Source: Oscillospiraceae bacterium | GTDB lineage: Bacteria > Bacillota > Clostridia > TANB77 > CAG-508 | Assembly (NCBI GenBank): GCA_009778695.1 | Contig: WRFS01000014.1 | Coordinates: 1-50,041 of the forward strand | DNA length: 50,041 nucleotides | Reading direction: 5' to 3' | Shown here: positions 9,543 through 18,480 of the stretch, piece by piece | How the letters are laid out: each line of letters opens with the position of its first letter | Position numbering within the stretch: position 1 is the first letter of the stretch | The notes under the pieces: model-generated | The model's database searches: none | What the model was told of the DNA's origin: nothing | Seen by the model: the letters and a program-made list of their open reading frames with translations, nothing else | Translations under genes and position numbers: made by a program

Positions 9543-9557
9543 GGGAGATGAAGCAAT

Positions 9558-9589
9558 AAAAAAGCCTGCCCGCAATATTCGCGGGCAGG
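9558..9589 (-). terminator. Rho-independent terminator for the 9598-10011 gene
   Basis: CCTGCCCGC / GCGGGCAGG, 9 bp with a 7-nt loop, followed on the minus strand by CTTTTTTATT. It starts right after the stop of the minus-strand gene. Confidence 0.85.
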
Positions 9590-9597
9590 GGGTCAAA

Positions 9598-10011
9598 TCA
9601 ATTCGGCGAAAGGTTCTGGCATTGTTTTATTATATCCAAGAACTTTTTTTCTATTTCTGTAACACGTTTCTTTGGAAGTTCCAAAGCTGCTTCCTTTAAA
9701 GGAAACTTCTTAGCCTTTTCACTGAATCCAAATTTCGATGCACTTCGAACAAGTTCTCTCAAATTGTTTACGCCAAAACGAAGATTGTTTAAAACGCAAT
9801 TGCAATCAGACGGTTGTATAGAAGTTGCAGCTTCTGCACAAGTATAAATCTTATCAAATGCGGCAACCCATACTGGCAATATATTTAATGCTATTGCCTC
9901 CTGCTCAGAATTAATCGAGTTAATGAGGAACGGTGCCAGTTCGTTCAGAACATCTTTTTTGAACAAAACTTCAAGACGTTCACATAAATCGTTAAGCGTA
10001 AGTGTTTTCAT
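9598..10011 (-). CDS. Hypothetical protein, foreign codon use
   Basis: 137 aa, not recognised. Mostly helical by eye, with no signal peptide or membrane segment. It contains a DCNCVLNNLRFGVNNLREL stretch and a basic C-terminal half. Codon use is richer in G/C at third positions than neighbours, and it has its own GC-rich terminator. In style it resembles the retroelement target gene at 19429, suggesting recent transfer. The start has weak spacing to a ribosome site (AGGAAT). The coding call rests on length, terminator and composition only. Confidence 0.6.
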   Translation of the reverse strand: MKTLTLNDLCERLEVLFKKDVLNELAPFLINSINSEQEAIALNILPVWVAAFDKIYTCAEAATSIQPSDCNCVLNNLRFGVNNLRELVRSASKFGFSEKAKKFPLKEAALELPKKRVTEIEKKFLDIIKQCQNLSPN

Positions 10012-10109
10012 TTTTTTATTCCTATTGAATTGTTTGACTACTGCAAGTTTCGATATGAAACTTTGACTAATTAATTATACTACTTTTTTAATAAAAAAGC
10101 AAAAAATGA

Positions 10110-10616
10110 ATGGAGAATGTAAGGCAATTTGAAGGTATATACGACTTTGCAGGTAAATATAGAGATTACAATATTTCGAAAGAGGAAATTATATTAAATG
10201 GAGATACGGTTAGATATGGCTTATATAATCAAATAGATGCAATGTTAGATTACGATATTAACGTTGAAAGAGCTTTTGATTATTCTAAATTAGAGATGAC
10301 ACAAAAGATAGAAAGGTTTGCTGATTTCACATCTAGAATATGGGAAACGCATCCTTTTGGTGAAGGAAACACTAGAACTACTGCAGTTTTTATGATTAAA
10401 TATCTAAGAAGTATAGGTTACAAAATTAATAATGATTTATTTAAAGAGTATTCTATTTATTTTAGAAATGCACTTGTAAGAAGCAACTATCGTAATGTTG
10501 ACAAAAATATTTCTCCAACACATATGTATTTGATTAAATTTTATGAAAATTTATTAAAGAATAAACAATACGAACTTAAATCAAGCGATTTAATAGTGAA
10601 GGAATTATTTTCTTAA
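10110..10616 (+). pseudogene. Fic-domain protein, N-terminally truncated
   Basis: C-terminal two thirds of a Fic AMPylase-type protein. The catalytic loop HPFGEGNTRTT (~81) has the essential His and a GNTR variant of the usual GNGR, as found in many Fic relatives. Upstream conserved blocks EGIYDFAGKYRDYNI and ILNGDTVRYG are present. The opening helix that normally precedes them is missing, the ATG has no clear ribosome site and the region before it is the divergent promoter of another gene. It is probably a remnant. In contrast to the Fic gene at 18649, the GGA glycine codon here is not preceded by an extra C. Confidence 0.75.
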
Positions 10617-10682
10617 CTGTTCTAAACAAGCCTAATTCAAAATATAGTTTTAATAGTAAGATTTTGAAAGGGATGTTAAAGA

Positions 10683-11178
10683 ATGAAGAAAATCATATTT
10701 ATAACAATTATATTATTGGCATTAATAGCACTAGGATTTTATTTAAAACAATTTATTGTATTTAATGGAAACGATGAGTCTATGAATGAATATACTCCGC
10801 AACAAGAGATTTCAGATGAACAATTTAGGCAAACTTTTGTAAGTTTAGAGTTCAAAGATACTCGGAACGGGGGAGTTAAAACAAGAAAGTAGACTAATAG
10901 ATTCTAAGGAATTATTAACAGACCCATATAAAACATTAATACAAATGTTAATTGATGGACCAAGCACCGATAATTTAAGTGCAATAATTCCAACAGGTAC
11001 AAAGATAAATAAAGTAGAATTAAAAGGAGATGTGTTAGAGGCAGATTTTTCTGATGAATTGACTAAAGGTATATCTAAGGAGCAAAAGGCTCAAATTATA
11101 AGTTCAATTACTGACACGGTAATTCAATTAAATGAAGTGAATTCAGTAAAAATTACGGTAAATGGAAATGCAGTGTGA
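10683..11178 (+). CDS. GerMN-domain membrane-anchored protein, +1 frameshift at CGG
   Basis: The N-terminus MKKIIFITIILLALIALGFY is a membrane anchor or signal peptide. After an acidic linker, a GerMN domain (as in spore-germination GerM and LpqB) runs to the end: VSLEFKDT, then LIDSKELLTDPYKT, LIDGPSTDNL, IPTGTKI and DFSDEL. The zero frame ends soon after CGG at 10863-10865 (ACT CGG AAC). Dropping to +1 there (ACT c GGA ACG) restores the domain without any other change. Encoded in frame 10683-10862, then from 10864. Neighbour of murF-ddl, consistent with an envelope role. Confidence 0.75.
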
Positions 11179-11232
11179 AAAGTTTTAGCAAATTATTTTT
11201 TATGCGATTGCCTGACATTTTTTCACACTATA

Positions 11233-11261
11233 TTTACAAAAAATGAAAAAAGTGATTTAAT
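11233..11261 (+). promoter_or_regulatory. Promoter of murF-ddl
   Basis: TTTACA (11233-11238), 17-nt spacer, TTTAAT (11256-11261), 43 bp before the murF start with its ribosome site CGGAGGAG. Confidence 0.6.
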
Positions 11262-11304
11262 ATAGTGGAGAGCAAATGTCGAAAGTTAAAAATCGGAGGA
11301 GCAA

Positions 11305-12663
11305 ATGAAAGAAATATTATTACAAGATTTAATAAGACTGAATAATGCGGAATTAATACAAGGGAATCTTGAGATAAAAATAAAAGATGTATCGATAGAT
11401 ACACGAACAATTAAGGCAGGTGAAGTATTTTTTGCAATTGAAAAAGGAAATGATTATTTAGAAATGGCTATACAAAATGGTGCGATTGCATGTGTTGTGG
11501 AAAAAGAGTTAGATCCTGTGTTTTTAGAAATGTATCCAGATATTACATTTGTAAAAACACAAAATAACATAGAGGCATTACAAAAATTAGCTAAGTATAA
11601 AAGAGAACAATATAACATACCAATTATTGCAATAACAGGGAGTGTGGGAAAAACAAGTACAAAGGACATTATAGCCAATGTAGTTAAGCAAAAATATAAT
11701 GTTTTAAAGACAGAAGGAAATTTTAACAATCATATAGGCTTACCAATTACAATATTAAAACTAAGAAACCATGAAGCATTGGTAGTAGAAATGGGAATGA
11801 ATCATCTAGGAGAGATTGAAGCTTTAAGTAACATTGCAAAACCAACAATTGCTGTAATAACTAATGTTGGGACTTCACATATTGGATTATTAGGTTCAAG
11901 AGAAAATATTCTAAAAGCAAAATTAGAGATTATTTCGGGGTTGCATGAGAATGGAATCCTTATTATTAATGAAGATAATGACCTGTTAAGTAGGTGGAAT
12001 ATAAGAACTAAAAGGAAGAATACGGTTACATATTCAATAAAGAAACATTCAAATTATCAAGCGTTTAATATAATAACAACAGAAAATAATAGTAAATATA
12101 AAATAAAAATAGACGGTAATGAATATTTAGTAAATGTACCTGTTAGTGGTTTGCATTTTGTATATAATAGTTTAGCGGCAATAGCGGTAGGGAAAGCATT
12201 AGGGATTGATGATAAGAAAATATTATCTGGAATAAAAACTTTTGAATTAACAAAAAAAAGAATGGAACTACAAGAAATAAACGGTGTTAAAATTATAAAT
12301 GATGTATATAATGCAAGTTATGAATCCATAAAATATGCATTAGAATACTTAAATACAATCCCAGGGAACAGGAAAATTGCGGTATTAGGAGATATATTTG
12401 AGCTGGGTGATTTTGCAGAAGAATTGCATAGAAAAGTTGGAGCGGAAGTAAATGGTAATAATGTAGATATATTAATAACTGTAGGGGAAAGTGCAAAATT
12501 TATAGCGGATATGGGGACAAAAGTAAAAGAGAAATATGTTTTTGAAAATGTACAACAAGCAGTAGAAAAATTAAATAAAATTTTAATAGCTGGAGATGTT
12601 GTATTAATAAAAGCTTCAAACGGAATGAAATTTTGGCAGATTTTAGACGGGTTGAAGATATGA
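11305..12663 (+). CDS. murF: UDP-N-acetylmuramoyl-tripeptide--D-alanyl-D-alanine ligase
   Basis: Adds D-Ala-D-Ala to the UDP-MurNAc-tripeptide in peptidoglycan synthesis. Mur-ligase layout: N-terminal UDP-binding domain (DVSIDTRTIKAGEVFFAI, MurF-typical), ATP loop ITGSVGKTSTKDI (~110), central EGNFNNHIGLP and MGMNHLGEI blocks, and a C-terminal domain with NDVYNASYES and VLGDIFELG. 452 aa, complete. Its TGA overlaps the ATG of ddl (ATGA), so substrate supply and use are translationally coupled. Confidence 0.95.
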   Translation: MKEILLQDLIRLNNAELIQGNLEIKIKDVSIDTRTIKAGEVFFAIEKGNDYLEMAIQNGAIACVVEKELDPVFLEMYPDITFVKTQNNIEALQKLAKYKREQYNIPIIAITGSVGKTSTKDIIANVVKQKYNVLKTEGNFNNHIGLPITILKLRNHEALVVEMGMNHLGEIEALSNIAKPTIAVITNVGTSHIGLLGSRENILKAKLEIISGLHENGILIINEDNDLLSRWNIRTKRKNTVTYSIKKHSNYQAFNIITTENNSKYKIKIDGNEYLVNVPVSGLHFVYNSLAAIAVGKALGIDDKKILSGIKTFELTKKRMELQEINGVKIINDVYNASYESIKYALEYLNTIPGNRKIAVLGDIFELGDFAEELHRKVGAEVNGNNVDILITVGESAKFIADMGTKVKEKYVFENVQQAVEKLNKILIAGDVVLIKASNGMKFWQILDGLKI

Positions 12664-13697
12664 AAAAATTAGGAATAATTTTTGGTGGGCAATCCACAGA
12701 ACACGATGTTTCAATAATGTCTGCAGCAAGCATAATAAAAAACTTAGACAAAACAAAGTATGATATTACACAAATTTATATAAGCAAAGATGGCAATTGG
12801 AATATACATAATAAGATTATTGACAACCCAGAAGTAGGAGAAAGGCTAACAGATTTAACAAAAATAGATAATGTGATGGAAGAATTAAGAAAACTTGATG
12901 TGCTGTTTCCTGTACTTCATGGTAAAAATGGGGAAGATGGCACAATACAAGGATTTTTTGAATTAATAGGAGTGCCGTATGTTGGCTGTAGAGTCTTATC
13001 TTCAAGCCTGGGAATGGATAAAGCATATACAAAAGTAATATTCGAAAAAGCTAAAATAAACCAAGCACCATATGTATATATTAGAAAGGGTAAAGATAAG
13101 TACATATATGTTGATTCAGAATTCAATGAGACAATATTTACTTTAGATGAGGTCTCACAATTAATATCAGAGAAAATTAAATTTCCAATGTTTGTAAAGC
13201 CGTCTAATTCTGGTTCATCTGTGGGAATTAACAAGTCTAAAAATGTACAAGATTTAAAGGAAAATATTGCATATGCATCCAAATTTGATAATAAAATAAT
13301 TATTGAAGAAGGACTTGTTGGACGAGAGTTGGAATGTTCAGTATTAGGGAATGAAGAAGTTGTAGCTTCTTGTGTTGGAGAAATTATTCCCGCAGATGAA
13401 TTTTATAGTTTTGATGCAAAATATATAAATAATACATCAAAGGGGATTGCAAAAGCGGATATAAAGCAAGAACACAGTGAAGAAATAAGAAGACTGGCAA
13501 TAAAGGCATTTAAGGCGATTGATGGCAAGGGATTAGCAAGAGTTGATTTTTTCTTAGATGAAGCAAAAAATAAAATATATATAAACGAAATTAATACATT
13601 GCCAGGGTTTACACAAATTAGCATGTATCCTAAAATGTGGGAAGAATCAGGGATATCATATAAAGAATTATTGGAAAAAATAATTGATTTAGCATAA
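12660..13697 (+). CDS. ddl: D-alanine--D-alanine ligase
   Basis: ATP-grasp ligase joining two D-Ala for MurF. Start at 12660, overlapping the murF stop by 4 bp; starting at 12633 would run well into murF without a better ribosome site. Motifs: GIIFGGQSTEHDVSI at the start, FPVLHGKNGEDGTIQG, KPSNSGSSVGI (ATP clamp), ARVDFF and NEINTLPGFTQISMYP (Mg and D-Ala binding). 345 aa. Downstream lies a MITE starting four bases after the stop. Confidence 0.95.
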   Translation: MKKLGIIFGGQSTEHDVSIMSAASIIKNLDKTKYDITQIYISKDGNWNIHNKIIDNPEVGERLTDLTKIDNVMEELRKLDVLFPVLHGKNGEDGTIQGFFELIGVPYVGCRVLSSSLGMDKAYTKVIFEKAKINQAPYVYIRKGKDKYIYVDSEFNETIFTLDEVSQLISEKIKFPMFVKPSNSGSSVGINKSKNVQDLKENIAYASKFDNKIIIEEGLVGRELECSVLGNEEVVASCVGEIIPADEFYSFDAKYINNTSKGIAKADIKQEHSEEIRRLAIKAFKAIDGKGLARVDFFLDEAKNKIYINEINTLPGFTQISMYPKMWEESGISYKELLEKIIDLA

Positions 13698-13700
13698 AAA

Positions 13701-13836
13701 TTCCGCCTCTAGAGTATAGTATATCTTTTAAAAAGGTTCCTCCAAGTCAAGGGGTAATCCGTATGCCTCAAAGGGCTGTCGTTCACCTTTTTAAAAGATA
13801 TACTATACTCCAGAGGCTACTTTGCTGAAAACGGAA
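13701..13836. mobile_element. MITE family A, trimmed copy
   Basis: Long palindrome: arms TATAGTATATCTTTTAAAAA and TTTTTAAAAGATATACTATA flank the conserved core (CTCCAAGTCAAGGGGTAATC, then GGGCTGTCGTTCACC). The outermost TIR (GTTACTAGTTAA type) is missing on both sides, cut by the ddl end and by the following repeat. The interval 13698-14065 is filled by this copy, the next repeat and a recQ leader. Confidence 0.7.
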
Positions 13837-13934
13837 GTAGGGGCGAACATTGTTCGTCCGAGACTAGAGGAACCGGATAAAATTATTGAAAAACAAGATA
13901 ATTATAGTGTAGGATGAACAATGTTCGCCCCTAC
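13837..13934. repeat. 98-bp palindromic repeat, family B
   Basis: GTAGGGGCGAACATTGTTCG at the left and its complement CGAACAATGTTCGCCCCTAC at the right, around an AT-rich middle with GATAAAATTATTGAAAAACA. Directly abuts a MITE A. The flanking ACAACAGTG...TCTTAAGTTGACAG is shared with copies at 28482 and 45818, so the mobile unit is larger than 98 bp. Confidence 0.75.
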
Positions 13935-14065
13935 AACAGTGCCAATATTCTCTTAAGTTGACAGCATTGGAATAGTGCGAAGGGGCTTGTCGAAATAACT
14001 CGATGAGAAATCCTTGACAACAAACGAATGTTTTGGTAAAATAGTACAAAGAACAGGAGCTGATT

Positions 14066-15931
14066 ATGCAAGAAGCAAAAGTTATTTTGAAAAAATATTA
14101 TGGATACGAACAATTCAGAGAAGGACAAGAAGTCATTATAGAAGAAATATTAAAAGGAAATGATTGTTTAGGAATCATGCCTACAGGAGCAGGAAAATCA
14201 ATTTGTTATCAAATTCCAGCTATTTTATCCGATGGAGTTACAATCGTAATATCCCCACTTATTTCCCTTATGAAAGACCAAGTAGACTCTTTAGCAAGTT
14301 TAGGCGTAAATGTTGCATTTATTAACAGCAGTTTAACATATAATCAATGCATGCTAGTAATGGACAAAGCAAAACGAGGAGAATACAAGATTATTTATAT
14401 TGCTCCAGAAAGAATAGAAACAGAAGGTTTTTTAAACTTATTAAAAAATATAAACATCACTATTATTGCCGTTGATGAAGCACATTGCATATCACAATGG
14501 GGGCATGACTTTAGACCGAGTTACAGCAGAATATCTAATATGATTGAAAGAATGGGAAAAAGACCAACCATAGTAGCCTTTACTGCAACTGCCACACCAA
14601 TTGTAGAGAAAGATATTGTAAAACTTCTAAAATTAAACAACCCATTCACATTGATTACTGGATTTGATAGAAAAAATCTAAGTTTTAATGTTTCTAAACC
14701 AAACGATAAAATGAGATATTTATTAGAATATTTGCAAGATAAAAAGGACAAGTCAGGGATTATTTATTGTATTACTAGAAAAAATGTTGAAACAGTGTGT
14801 CAAATATTAAATGAAAATGGAATTGCTTGTAATAAATATCACGCAGGACTTACTGAAAAAGAAAGAAACAAAAATCAAGAGGATTTTATTTATGATAAAG
14901 TGCCGATAATAGTAGCAACGAATGCCTTTGGAATGGGAATAGACAAGCCTAATATTAGATTTGTTGTTCATTATAATATGCCGAAAAACATAGAAAGTTA
15001 TTATCAAGAAGCAGGACGAGCAGGCAGAGACGGAGACGAAGCTGAATGTATGTTATTATTCAGCAGTTCAGACATTGTTACAAATAAATTTTTAATTGAA
15101 AGAAGCGATACAAAGTCAGGTAAGTCTGGCGATTATGAAAAATTAAACGATATAATAAATTATTGTAATACGGAAAAGTGCTTAAGAGAATATATTTTAA
15201 ACTACTTTGGTGAAAAAATAGAAATTGAAAATTGCGAATCTTGTAGCAACTGTAATAACGAATTTAAAAAAAAAGACATAACAACAGAAGTTCAAAAGGT
15301 TCTATCATGTGTAAAAAGAATGGGAGAAAGATTTGGAAGCAATTTTGTAATAGATGTTTTAAAGGGTGGGAATACAAGTAAAGTTAGGCAATTTAGATTC
15401 AACAACCTTAGTACATATGGAGTTATGAAAGAATATCCAAGAGACAGCATAAAGCAAATAATAGCATATCTAATTGCTGAAAAATACTTAAATTTGCAAG
15501 GAAACGAGTATCCAATATTAACTTTAACTAAAGAATCGTACCCTGTACTAAAAGGCGAAAAAAAGATAAATGTTAGAATGGAATTAGAAAAGGAAAAAAC
15601 AGATGTTATTCAAGAAAACTTTGATAATGTCTTATTTGAAATATTAAGAAAAATAAGAAAAGATATTGCAACGCAAGAAAATGTACCACCATATATAGTA
15701 TTTGGAGATAATACATTAAAAGAAATGTGTGTATATTATCCTAATACACTTGAAAAAATGTTAGAAATAACCGGCGTTGGTAAAAATAAGCTTGAAAAAT
15801 ATTGTCCTAAATTTGCAGAAGAAATACAAAAATATATTACAGAAAATAACATCAATGTAAATAATAAAGACAGCTACTCGGGCGAAAACAGATTCCATTC
15901 TTACAAGAAGAAAATCTTGATGTGGATATAG
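14066..15931 (+). CDS. recQ: ATP-dependent DNA helicase RecQ
   Basis: 3'-5' SF2 helicase of recombinational repair. MPTGAGKSICYQ (Walker A, ~32), DEAH in AVDEAHCISQWGHDFRP, TATATP, and VATNAFGMGIDKPNIRFVVH / QEAGRAGRDG (motifs V and VI). The RQC zinc cysteines are CLREYILNYFG...CESCSNC, and an HRDC domain carries VYYPNTLEKMLEITGVGKNKL (~565). 621 aa in the open frame, slightly unusual at the C-terminus (ENRFHSYKKKILMWI). Related-looking sequence continues downstream in another frame (see 15892-16075). Confidence 0.9.
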   Translation: MQEAKVILKKYYGYEQFREGQEVIIEEILKGNDCLGIMPTGAGKSICYQIPAILSDGVTIVISPLISLMKDQVDSLASLGVNVAFINSSLTYNQCMLVMDKAKRGEYKIIYIAPERIETEGFLNLLKNINITIIAVDEAHCISQWGHDFRPSYSRISNMIERMGKRPTIVAFTATATPIVEKDIVKLLKLNNPFTLITGFDRKNLSFNVSKPNDKMRYLLEYLQDKKDKSGIIYCITRKNVETVCQILNENGIACNKYHAGLTEKERNKNQEDFIYDKVPIIVATNAFGMGIDKPNIRFVVHYNMPKNIESYYQEAGRAGRDGDEAECMLLFSSSDIVTNKFLIERSDTKSGKSGDYEKLNDIINYCNTEKCLREYILNYFGEKIEIENCESCSNCNNEFKKKDITTEVQKVLSCVKRMGERFGSNFVIDVLKGGNTSKVRQFRFNNLSTYGVMKEYPRDSIKQIIAYLIAEKYLNLQGNEYPILTLTKESYPVLKGEKKINVRMELEKEKTDVIQENFDNVLFEILRKIRKDIATQENVPPYIVFGDNTLKEMCVYYPNTLEKMLEITGVGKNKLEKYCPKFAEEIQKYITENNINVNNKDSYSGENRFHSYKKKILMWI

Positions 15932-16075
15932 AGCAACTTATTAATAAAAAATACGAAACCGAAATACTTCGGTTCAATAAAAGAGAATGGAATAAAAAGT
16001 TTGGGAATATTAAAAAAGAGCTTGCCAGAAGAGGTTAGGTATTTTGATATAAAATATTATATTTCTAGGTATTGA
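15892..16075 (+). other. Possible out-of-frame C-terminal extension of RecQ
   Basis: A different frame from recQ reads IPFLQEENLDVDIEQLINKK and ETEIL, meets CGG at 15970-15972, and on a +1 shift continues GSIKENGIKSLGILKKSL then PEEVRYFDIKYYISRY to a TGA at 16073. This looks like the helix-turn-helix-like tail of some RecQ proteins. The change from the recQ frame into this one (about 15861-15892) is not explained by a CGG in the zero frame. It may be a decayed or separately shifted tail. Confidence 0.35.
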
Positions 16076-16098
16076 AGCGAGAGTTACGGGGGTTACAT

Positions 16099-16131
16099 TA
16101 TAATTTAGTAGCCATCTGCTATTTATCCGAT
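16099..16131. repeat. 33-bp repeat shared with 17937-17969
   Basis: TATAATTTAGTA(A/G)CCATCTGCTA(C/T)TTATCCGAT occurs here and after the structured motif at 17857-17931, with two differences. Here only the tail survives. Function unknown. Confidence 0.6.
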
Positions 16132-16228
16132 TTTATTACATAAATTTTCAATACAAATTATTTATGGTACTTGATATTATTAAAGTTTTAGCATATAATA
16201 TATGTGTAGGAAATGGAGAGTGATTATA

Positions 16229-16624
16229 TTGACAAATACTGAATTAATGGAACATTGGATTGAAACTTCAGATGAAGATTATGAAGCAATGATGACTCTA
16301 TATAAAGATAAAAAATATACATGGTGTTTATTCATAGGACATTTAGTTATTGAAAAACTATTAAAAGGTTTATATGCGAAGCTAAATGTTAATCAACCAC
16401 ATGCACCCAAAATACATAATCTAGTGCAAATTGCAGATAAATGCGAATTGAAATTAGACGAAAAACAAAGAGATTTATTAGGAATAATTACAAAATTCAA
16501 TATGGATGCTAGATATGAAGATTATAAAAAAGAATTCCATGAAAAATGTACTCAAGAATTTACAGACCAACAAATAAATAATATAAAGGAGATGAGGGCG
16601 TGGTTAAAAACAAAATTAATATAG
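16229..16624 (+). CDS. HEPN-domain protein (toxin of a HEPN/MNT pair)
   Basis: HEPN family (PF05168-like), often the RNase partner of a minimal nucleotidyltransferase. YTWCLFIGHLVIEKLLKGLY and HAPKIHNLVQIADKC (~30-75) are the family core. TTG at 16229 is chosen because GGAGAGTGA sits right before it; the upstream ATG at 16202 has no such site. 131 aa. It overlaps the following nucleotidyltransferase gene by 25 bp, so the two are coupled. Whether the RX4-6H RNase motif is intact is uncertain; I see no clear one. Confidence 0.75.
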   Translation: MTNTELMEHWIETSDEDYEAMMTLYKDKKYTWCLFIGHLVIEKLLKGLYAKLNVNQPHAPKIHNLVQIADKCELKLDEKQRDLLGIITKFNMDARYEDYKKEFHEKCTQEFTDQQINNIKEMRAWLKTKLI

Positions 16625-16929
16625 AAATATTAAATTCCATAGAAAAATACTTAAAAGAAATAAGTAAGTACTATAAAATAGATGCTATTATTTTGTTTGG
16701 CTCATATGCAAAAGGGACTAATCATAAAGATAGCGATATAGATATTGCTGTTATCTCAAGTGATATTAAAGATAAATTTGATGATGGTGCAAAATTAATA
16801 AGTTTAACATGGGGAATAGATACTAGAATAGAGCCACATTTAATATTAACCGAAGAATTTAAAGAAAATGAAACGCCTTTTATTGATGAAGTAATTAAAA
16901 CTGGTGTTGAAATTTATGCAGCAGCATAA
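16600..16929 (+). CDS. Minimal nucleotidyltransferase (MNT antitoxin-like)
   Basis: Pol-beta-like minimal nucleotidyltransferase: LFGSYAKGTNHKDSDIDIAV (~33-52) supplies the GS loop and the metal-binding DxD. 109 aa, GTG start inside the end of the HEPN gene after AAAGGAGATGAGGGC. MNT proteins of such pairs usually neutralise the HEPN partner by modifying it. A hairpin terminator follows at 16969. Confidence 0.8.
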   Translation: MVKNKINIEILNSIEKYLKEISKYYKIDAIILFGSYAKGTNHKDSDIDIAVISSDIKDKFDDGAKLISLTWGIDTRIEPHLILTEEFKENETPFIDEVIKTGVEIYAAA

Positions 16930-16968
16930 ATATATAAATTTAAAATGAAATCTTATAAATATATTAAT

Positions 16969-17000
16969 ACAAGTGTAAATAAAAATGCACTTGTTTTTTT
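16969..17000 (+). terminator. Terminator after the HEPN/MNT pair
   Basis: ACAAGTG / CACTTGT with loop TAAATAAAAATG and a T-run. The identical hairpin occurs after the Fic gene (19299-19330), although the two gene cassettes are unrelated. Confidence 0.8.
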
Positions 17001-17001
17001 G

Positions 17002-17311
17002 TTGTTAAAAATCAGTAGTAACACTACTCTAAAAGAGGAAATAAAAGGCACAGAATCGATTGTGAAGCGAAAAAATTAAATATAAGCGTAGACACTCGTT
17101 GAAGAATACTCAAAGCTTGTTACTATAAGTGATTGCAACGAAGCCTAGCCGTAATAATCGTACAGTTATTGATGAAATTGTATTAGAAACTGGAGATGTC
17201 GCAGAGGCATCTCTGATTTTTTGATAGCACCCGCTAAAAACTACGTTTTTAGGCTGTTTTATGCGGCTGAGAAGGTCGCCTTATTCCTGTAAAATTGCTG
17301 AGGGCAATTTT
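17002..17311 (+). ncRNA. ~310-bp structured repeat, copy 1
   Basis: Non-coding, nearly identical to 21493-21808. It contains the AGCTTGTTACT motif (17084-17157) with outer stem CGTTG/CAACG. Next comes a terminator-like hairpin GAGATG/CATCTC with TGATTTTTTG (17193-17222), then two more hairpins (GCTAAAAAC/GTTTTTAGGC and AAAATTGC/GGCAATTTT). The order aptamer-like motif then terminator resembles a riboswitch, but no gene follows on this strand. It accounts for most of the gap 16930-17367. Confidence 0.55.
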
Positions 17312-17367
17312 ATTTACATAGCCCAGCTTATCTTTCAATGCTTTTAAGCCTTCTTGTCTAATCACTT

Positions 17368-17829
17368 CTAAAACATGCCTTCTAAAAATACCGCTTCTAA
17401 AGAACGATATATAATAGGAGCTTGAGAGATAGGTATCGGATTTATTCCAATTCCTGCTTCTATTGTAAATCCAGGTTTCCTAAAATATTGAATAAACCAA
17501 TCTTTATATCCAGCAAAAGAAGATTCAGAAGGAACTTGAGCCACCGTATATCCGCTTAATGCAGAAAAGCGGTTAGCAATTGCAAAATCTCTTCTGGTTG
17601 CTAAATTCATAAAATCCCAATAAATCTCTCTTCCTTGAGTATGGAGTGAGATTGTAAGTTCTGGCTTAATATATCTTGTAAAGCTTGACATGGACAAGGT
17701 TTCTGGCTCAGACAAAGGATATGGTCCCACATAATATCTAACAGATGGACGAGTATATCCTTGGGCGAATCTGATTTTTCTGGCTTTTTCCCATTCTGCA
17801 GGGTAATTTAAGTTTAGGTCAACACCCAT
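17368..17829 (-). pseudogene. M14 zinc carboxypeptidase, 3' portion (gene split by the integrative element)
   Basis: C-terminal half of an M14 peptidase (gamma-D-Glu-meso-Dap peptidase-like). It starts in the conserved GVDLNLNYPAEW block and continues through HTQGREIYW (zinc/substrate His) to FTIEAGIGINPIPIS, where the Glu is the catalytic base of the family. The matching N-terminal half lies at 23806-24304 on the same strand. The two parts share GGTGTTGACCT at the break, where the 6.0-kb element is inserted. An in-frame ATG at the break could allow expression of a useless fragment. Confidence 0.85.
17816..17826. repeat. Left attachment site, 11-bp core
   Basis: AGGTCAACACC, repeated in the same orientation at 23840-23850. 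On the coding strand of the interrupted peptidase this is the conserved GVDL codons. The sequences outside the two copies join to a continuous M14 gene. Confidence 0.8.
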
Positions 17830-17856
17830 CGGTTTTGATAACTTCCACCATAAAAT

Positions 17857-17931
17857 AAGCGTTGTATGGCTTTGTAGAAACTCAAAGCTTGTTACTGAGG
17901 TCGAACACAGAGAAGCCTATTCGCGTAATAA
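17857..17931 (+). ncRNA. Structured RNA motif, copy at element left end
   Basis: AAGCG, outer stem GGCTT/AAGCC (17868-17872 with 17913-17917), inner stem CTCA/TGAG around AAGCTTGTTAC, then TTCGCGTAATAA. Same layout as the activase leader (9103-9180). The 33-bp repeat follows. The interval 17830-18324 holds this motif, a MITE and a promoter, but no gene that I can support. Confidence 0.5.
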
Positions 17932-18040
17932 AATTATATAATTTAGTAACCATCTGCTACTTATCCGATGAGACATTAGTGCACCGTAAAAACAGGAATA
18001 AAATCAACGCAAATACTGGAATGAATTTATCGTATAAAAA

Positions 18041-18267
18041 AGTTTTTAGGGCAACCGAATGAAATTTTTACACTTTTGATTGATATATCAAGTAAAACTC
18101 CGATTTTAGATTTTAAAGTTTTTACAAGCTAATTTTTAATTATTTTGCAAAGTGGAGTAAATCTATTAAAATTTGGTATGTTTTTTATAAATATTGATGT
18201 AAAATAACCTCAAAGTGGGACAAAATTTTATAAAAAATTTCATGCGGTTGCCCTAAAAAGTTTTTAA
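18041..18267. mobile_element. 227-bp MITE with ~28-bp inverted repeats
   Basis: Left end TTTTTAGGGCAACCG(A)ATGA..., right end its complement TCATGCGGTTGCCCTAAAAA, matching at 27 of 28 positions. The interior is AT-rich and non-coding, with a smaller inverted repeat (ACTCC / GGAGT). It differs from families A and B. Confidence 0.75.
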
Positions 18268-18272
18268 ATGAT

Positions 18273-18301
18273 GATACAAAAACGAAATTTTGTGGTATAA
18301 T
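18273..18301 (+). promoter_or_regulatory. Promoter of the VbhA/Fic cassette
   Basis: GATACA (18273-18278), 17 nt, TATAAT (18296-18301), 23 bp before the first small gene, which has AGGAGCGTGA as ribosome site. Confidence 0.55.
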
Positions 18302-18324
18302 ATTAACAGGAGCGTGAAGAAATC

Positions 18325-18480
18325 ATGGAAAAGATAGTAATATCTAATAAAATTCCTAAAACAGAATTATATAAAAAGCTGGAAGAACAAGTAGAAAAAG
18401 GTGTTATAACAAAACAAGAAATGTTAAAACAATTAAGTGGGGATTACCATATGATAGAAAGGCAGGATAACAATGTCTGA
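18325..18480 (+). CDS. Small protein upstream of the VbhA antitoxin
   Basis: 51 aa, beginning MEKIVISNKIPKTELYKKLE, highly charged. Good ribosome site and promoter; its end overlaps the VbhA start by 8 bp. Not recognised. Position suggests an accessory or regulatory part of the toxin-antitoxin cassette. Confidence 0.6.
   Translation: MEKIVISNKIPKTELYKKLEEQVEKGVITKQEMLKQLSGDYHMIERQDNNV

Noticed and set aside
9598..10011. Second Avd-like four-helix protein
   Set aside because: Helical and foreign-looking, but it lacks the Avd C-terminal GKMLGGWIKS-type block and has no TR or RT nearby.
17862..18062. 66-aa open frame at the left end of the element
   Set aside because: No ribosome site, and it overlaps the structured RNA motif and the MITE end; composition is not coding-like.
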